51,618 nt of DNA. It comes from Candidatus Gastranaerophilales bacterium. Its GTDB lineage: Bacteria > Cyanobacteriota > Vampirovibrionia > Gastranaerophilales > Gastranaerophilaceae. The notes beneath the pieces were generated by a model. It ran no database searches and was not told the origin of the DNA. It saw nothing but the letters and a program-made list of their open reading frames with translations. Location of the stretch: positions 1-51,618 of the forward strand of contig JAFTSM010000040.1 of the NCBI GenBank assembly GCA_017467305.1. Reading direction: 5' to 3'. Positions 49,580 to 51,618 of this stretch are shown one piece after another. The position numbers and the translations under genes were made by a program. Numbering within the stretch: the stretch's first letter is position 1; every line of letters starts with the position of its first letter.

Positions 49580-50680
49580 ATGAAAGTTCTTGTAGGAATG
49601 TCAGGTGGTGTTGATTCTTCGGTAGCCGCACTTTTATTAAAAGAACAAGGCTATGAAGTTATTGGTGCAACTATGTCTCTTTGGGGGAAAGGTGGCACTT
49701 TTGATATTCTTAAAGATAAATTAGACTCTCAAGAACAAAAAACAGCAACTCATTGTGCTTGCTTAAGTCCGGATAAGCAGAAAGACATTGAACAAGCAAA
49801 AGCTATTGCTGAAAAACTTGGCATTGAATTTCACGTTATTGATTGTTCAAAAGAGTATGAAAAAATAGTTATTGATTACTTTAAAGAAGAATATATGCAA
49901 GGTAGAACGCCAAACCCTTGTGTTCAATGTAATCGTTATATAAAATTTGGTGCGTTTTGGGAACTTGCAAAAAAATCTGGTATTCAATTTGATAAGTTTG
50001 CAACTGGTCACTACGCAAAAATAGAAGAAGAAAATGGCAAATTCTTTTTACGCCGAGGTGTAAATCCTAAAAAAGACCAATCATATTTTCTTTATGGTCT
50101 AACTCAAGAACAATTATCGAAAACACTTATGCCATTAGGTAGATATACGAAAGAAGAAATTAGAGATATTGCACGCAAGCACGGTTTTGAAGTTGCAGAT
50201 AAAGCTGATAGCCAAGATTTTTATGTTGGTGATTATAATGATATTCTTAATGAACAACCTAGAAAAGGAAATATCGTAGATATCAATGGAAAAGTTTTAG
50301 GAACTCACCAAGGCTTTTGGAATTATACAATTGGGCAAAGAAAAGGTATTGGGGTTGCTGCGGCTGCACCACTATATGTTATAGAGCTTAGAAAAGATAC
50401 TAATGAAGTTGTTGTTGCATTTAAAGATGATTCTTTAAACAAAGGTTTAATAGCAAATAAAATAACACTAAGTGCTATTGATAAAATAACAGAACCAATA
50501 AAATGCCAAGTAAAAATACGTTCTTCTCAAGAACCAAAACCTGCAACAATTAAACCTTGGGGAGAAAAAATAGCAGTAGAATTTGATGAACTTCAATCAC
50601 CAATAGCAACTGGTCAATCAGCAGTATTTTATAATAATGAAATTGTGCTTGGCGGTGGAATTATAGAAAGTGTATTTTAA
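49580..50680 (+). CDS. mnmA: tRNA-specific 2-thiouridylase MnmA, lacking the second catalytic Cys
   Basis: Thiolates U34 of Lys, Glu and Gln tRNAs. 366 residues: PP-loop SGGVDSS (8-14), the first catalytic cysteine in TPNPCVQCNR (Cys114, with Cys117), the tRNA-binding GHYAKI and KKDQSYFLYGL segments, and a C-terminal beta-barrel. The second active-site cysteine, normally in S-Q-D-I-C-F, is missing: the sequence is SQDFYVGDY, with Tyr215 at that position. The enzyme must therefore work without the usual disulfide or three-cysteine cluster. bioB overlaps its stop by one base. Confidence 0.93.
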   Translation: MKVLVGMSGGVDSSVAALLLKEQGYEVIGATMSLWGKGGTFDILKDKLDSQEQKTATHCACLSPDKQKDIEQAKAIAEKLGIEFHVIDCSKEYEKIVIDYFKEEYMQGRTPNPCVQCNRYIKFGAFWELAKKSGIQFDKFATGHYAKIEEENGKFFLRRGVNPKKDQSYFLYGLTQEQLSKTLMPLGRYTKEEIRDIARKHGFEVADKADSQDFYVGDYNDILNEQPRKGNIVDINGKVLGTHQGFWNYTIGQRKGIGVAAAAPLYVIELRKDTNEVVVAFKDDSLNKGLIANKITLSAIDKITEPIKCQVKIRSSQEPKPATIKPWGEKIAVEFDELQSPIATGQSAVFYNNEIVLGGGIIESVF

Positions 50681-51591
50681 TGAATAAAGAAGAACTATTA
50701 AAACTATATCATTCAGACTTAAATGAGCTTTTAGAAAAATCATCTAAATATGTAAAAGATGAAGTTGAATTTTGTTCATTAGTAAATGCACGTAGTGGAA
50801 AATGTTCTCAAAACTGTAAATATTGTGCACAAAGTTCACACTATAGGACAGATATTGAAGAGTATCCATTAGTAAGCAATGATGAAGTTATAAAAGCAGC
50901 ACTTGAAGCAAAAGAAAATGGTGTAATCCGCTTTGCGGTTGTTACATCTGGTAAATCGCCAGATGAAGAAAATTTTGACAAAGTTTTAGGTTTTATTGAT
51001 GAATTAAACAAACTCGAGGGAATTAGAAGTTGTGCTTCTATTGGAATTCTAAATGAAGAACAAGCAAAAGAACTTGCAAAGCACGGACTAAAAAGAGTTC
51101 ATCATAATATAAATACATCAGAATCTTATTATAGTGATATTTGTACAACTCACTCTTGGCAAGATAGATTAAATACTTGTAAATTAGTCAAAAAATACGG
51201 TATGGAATTGTGTTGTGGTGTAATCTTGGGTATGGGTGAAACAGTTGAACAACGTATTGAAATGGCATTAGAGTTAAAAGAAATTGAGCCAGAATCTATT
51301 CCAATAAATATATTAATGCCTATAGCTAAAACTCCATTTGAAAATTATCATAATAAAATCGATGATGAAAATATCTTGAGAACTCTTGCTATTTTTAAAA
51401 TTACAAATCCAAATGCAATAATTAGATTTTGTGGTGGTAGAATGAGACTATCAAATGAAAATCAAGAACTAGCATTAAAAACTTGTGTTGAAGGTATTTT
51501 AACTGGAAACTACTTAACAACAACGGGTAAAAGCCCACAAGATGATATAAAAACACTTGAAAAATTAAATAAAAAATTAAAAAAGGGGTAA
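50680..51591 (+). CDS. bioB: Biotin synthase
   Basis: A radical-SAM enzyme that inserts sulfur into dethiobiotin. 303 residues: the SAM-cluster cysteines in GKCSQNCKYCAQS (Cys42, Cys46 and Cys49), the substrate-binding HNINTSESYY, CTTHSW, CGVILGMGE and the C-terminal RFCGGRM arginine region. It is slightly shorter than E. coli BioB (346). The ATG overlaps the mnmA stop (TAATG), so two sulfur-transfer enzymes are co-translated. A further gene starts 3 bases downstream. Confidence 0.96.
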   Translation: MNKEELLKLYHSDLNELLEKSSKYVKDEVEFCSLVNARSGKCSQNCKYCAQSSHYRTDIEEYPLVSNDEVIKAALEAKENGVIRFAVVTSGKSPDEENFDKVLGFIDELNKLEGIRSCASIGILNEEQAKELAKHGLKRVHHNINTSESYYSDICTTHSWQDRLNTCKLVKKYGMELCCGVILGMGETVEQRIEMALELKEIEPESIPINILMPIAKTPFENYHNKIDDENILRTLAIFKITNPNAIIRFCGGRMRLSNENQELALKTCVEGILTGNYLTTTGKSPQDDIKTLEKLNKKLKKG

Positions 51592-51593
51592 AA

Positions 51594-51618
51594 ATGAAAA
51601 TTCATAACAATTTATTAG
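51594..51618 (+). CDS. Start of a gene cut by the window edge
   Basis: Only MKIHNNLL is visible. The AAAAGGGG inside the bioB end is a good ribosome site 5-6 bases upstream of the ATG at 51594, and the 2-base gap implies the same operon. Another biotin gene would fit the context, but 8 residues cannot identify it. Confidence 0.55.

Noticed and set aside
1..51618. CRISPR arrays, tRNA and rRNA genes
   Set aside because: No regularly spaced direct repeats, no tRNA T-arm/anticodon layout and no rRNA-like stretch were seen on either strand by reading. A covariance search would be the decisive test.

Overview
The window is AT-rich, densely coded bacterial chromosome. Uninterrupted reading frames use TGA as a stop, so the code is standard. 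The host has an outer envelope (GT9 heptosyltransferase-like enzyme, lytic transglycosylase, type IV pilin-like protein) and makes its own histidine and biotin. Two unrelated proteins carry the same short SFKGV motif after a disordered N-terminus, and there is an EF-hand/coiled-coil protein, a prepilin-like protein and a gokushovirus-type prophage. Together these suggest an uncultured gut-type lineage such as Gastranaerophilales (Melainabacteria). That assignment is inference; no rRNA or tRNA gene lies in the window to confirm it.

Region by region. Bases 156-5468 hold a complete single-stranded DNA microvirus (gokushovirus-like) integrated as a prophage of 5,285 bp. It is flanked by a 16-bp direct repeat lying in dif-like XerC/XerD sites. 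All phage genes are on the minus strand in the order small ORF, VP5, small ORF, VP3, VP1, VP2, VP8 (41 aa) and VP4 (HUH replication initiator). Next come a secreted protein, a Crp/Fnr regulator and a lone ftsZ. Bases 9350-19706 form one long minus-strand cluster of glycosyltransferases (six GT2-type proteins, one of them apparently dead, and one GT8). Most carry long coiled coils, and four ORFs share a recurring tyrosine-rich motif. A nonsense codon appears to split the GT8 gene from its coiled-coil tail. A small winged-helix gene diverges from this cluster.

Bases 20151-25501 carry pepT, an orphan ribbon-helix-helix regulator, a lytic transglycosylase, an NrtR-like Nudix regulator, a winged-helix gene paired with a dehydratase-activase-related gene, and a NifX-like protein. 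Bases 25502-26050 are the only gap over 300 bases. It holds a candidate small RNA with a strong terminator and several inverted repeats. Bases 26051-29513 are a tightly coupled der-plsY-malic enzyme operon, in which the malic enzyme has an internal degenerate duplication. Then follow two lineage-specific proteins, cca, metK, rpsO, an orphan MalK-type ATPase behind a histidine-kinase-like protein lacking its phosphoacceptor His, a HEAT-like protein and a membrane-anchored Hsp20-like protein.

Bases 38951-43053 look like one minus-strand envelope/redox operon: secreted protein, trxB, two YbjQ proteins, an M48 protease and a GT9 enzyme. A perfect 12-bp hairpin buries the Shine-Dalgarno of the first ybjQ gene. 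The right end holds an EF-hand/coiled-coil/cysteine-peptidase-like protein, histidine genes including a HisA-HisI-HisE triple fusion, a prepilin-like protein, a three-repeat unknown protein, and an mnmA-bioB operon running off the edge. Nearly every transcription unit is closed by a clear intrinsic terminator, several of them bidirectional.
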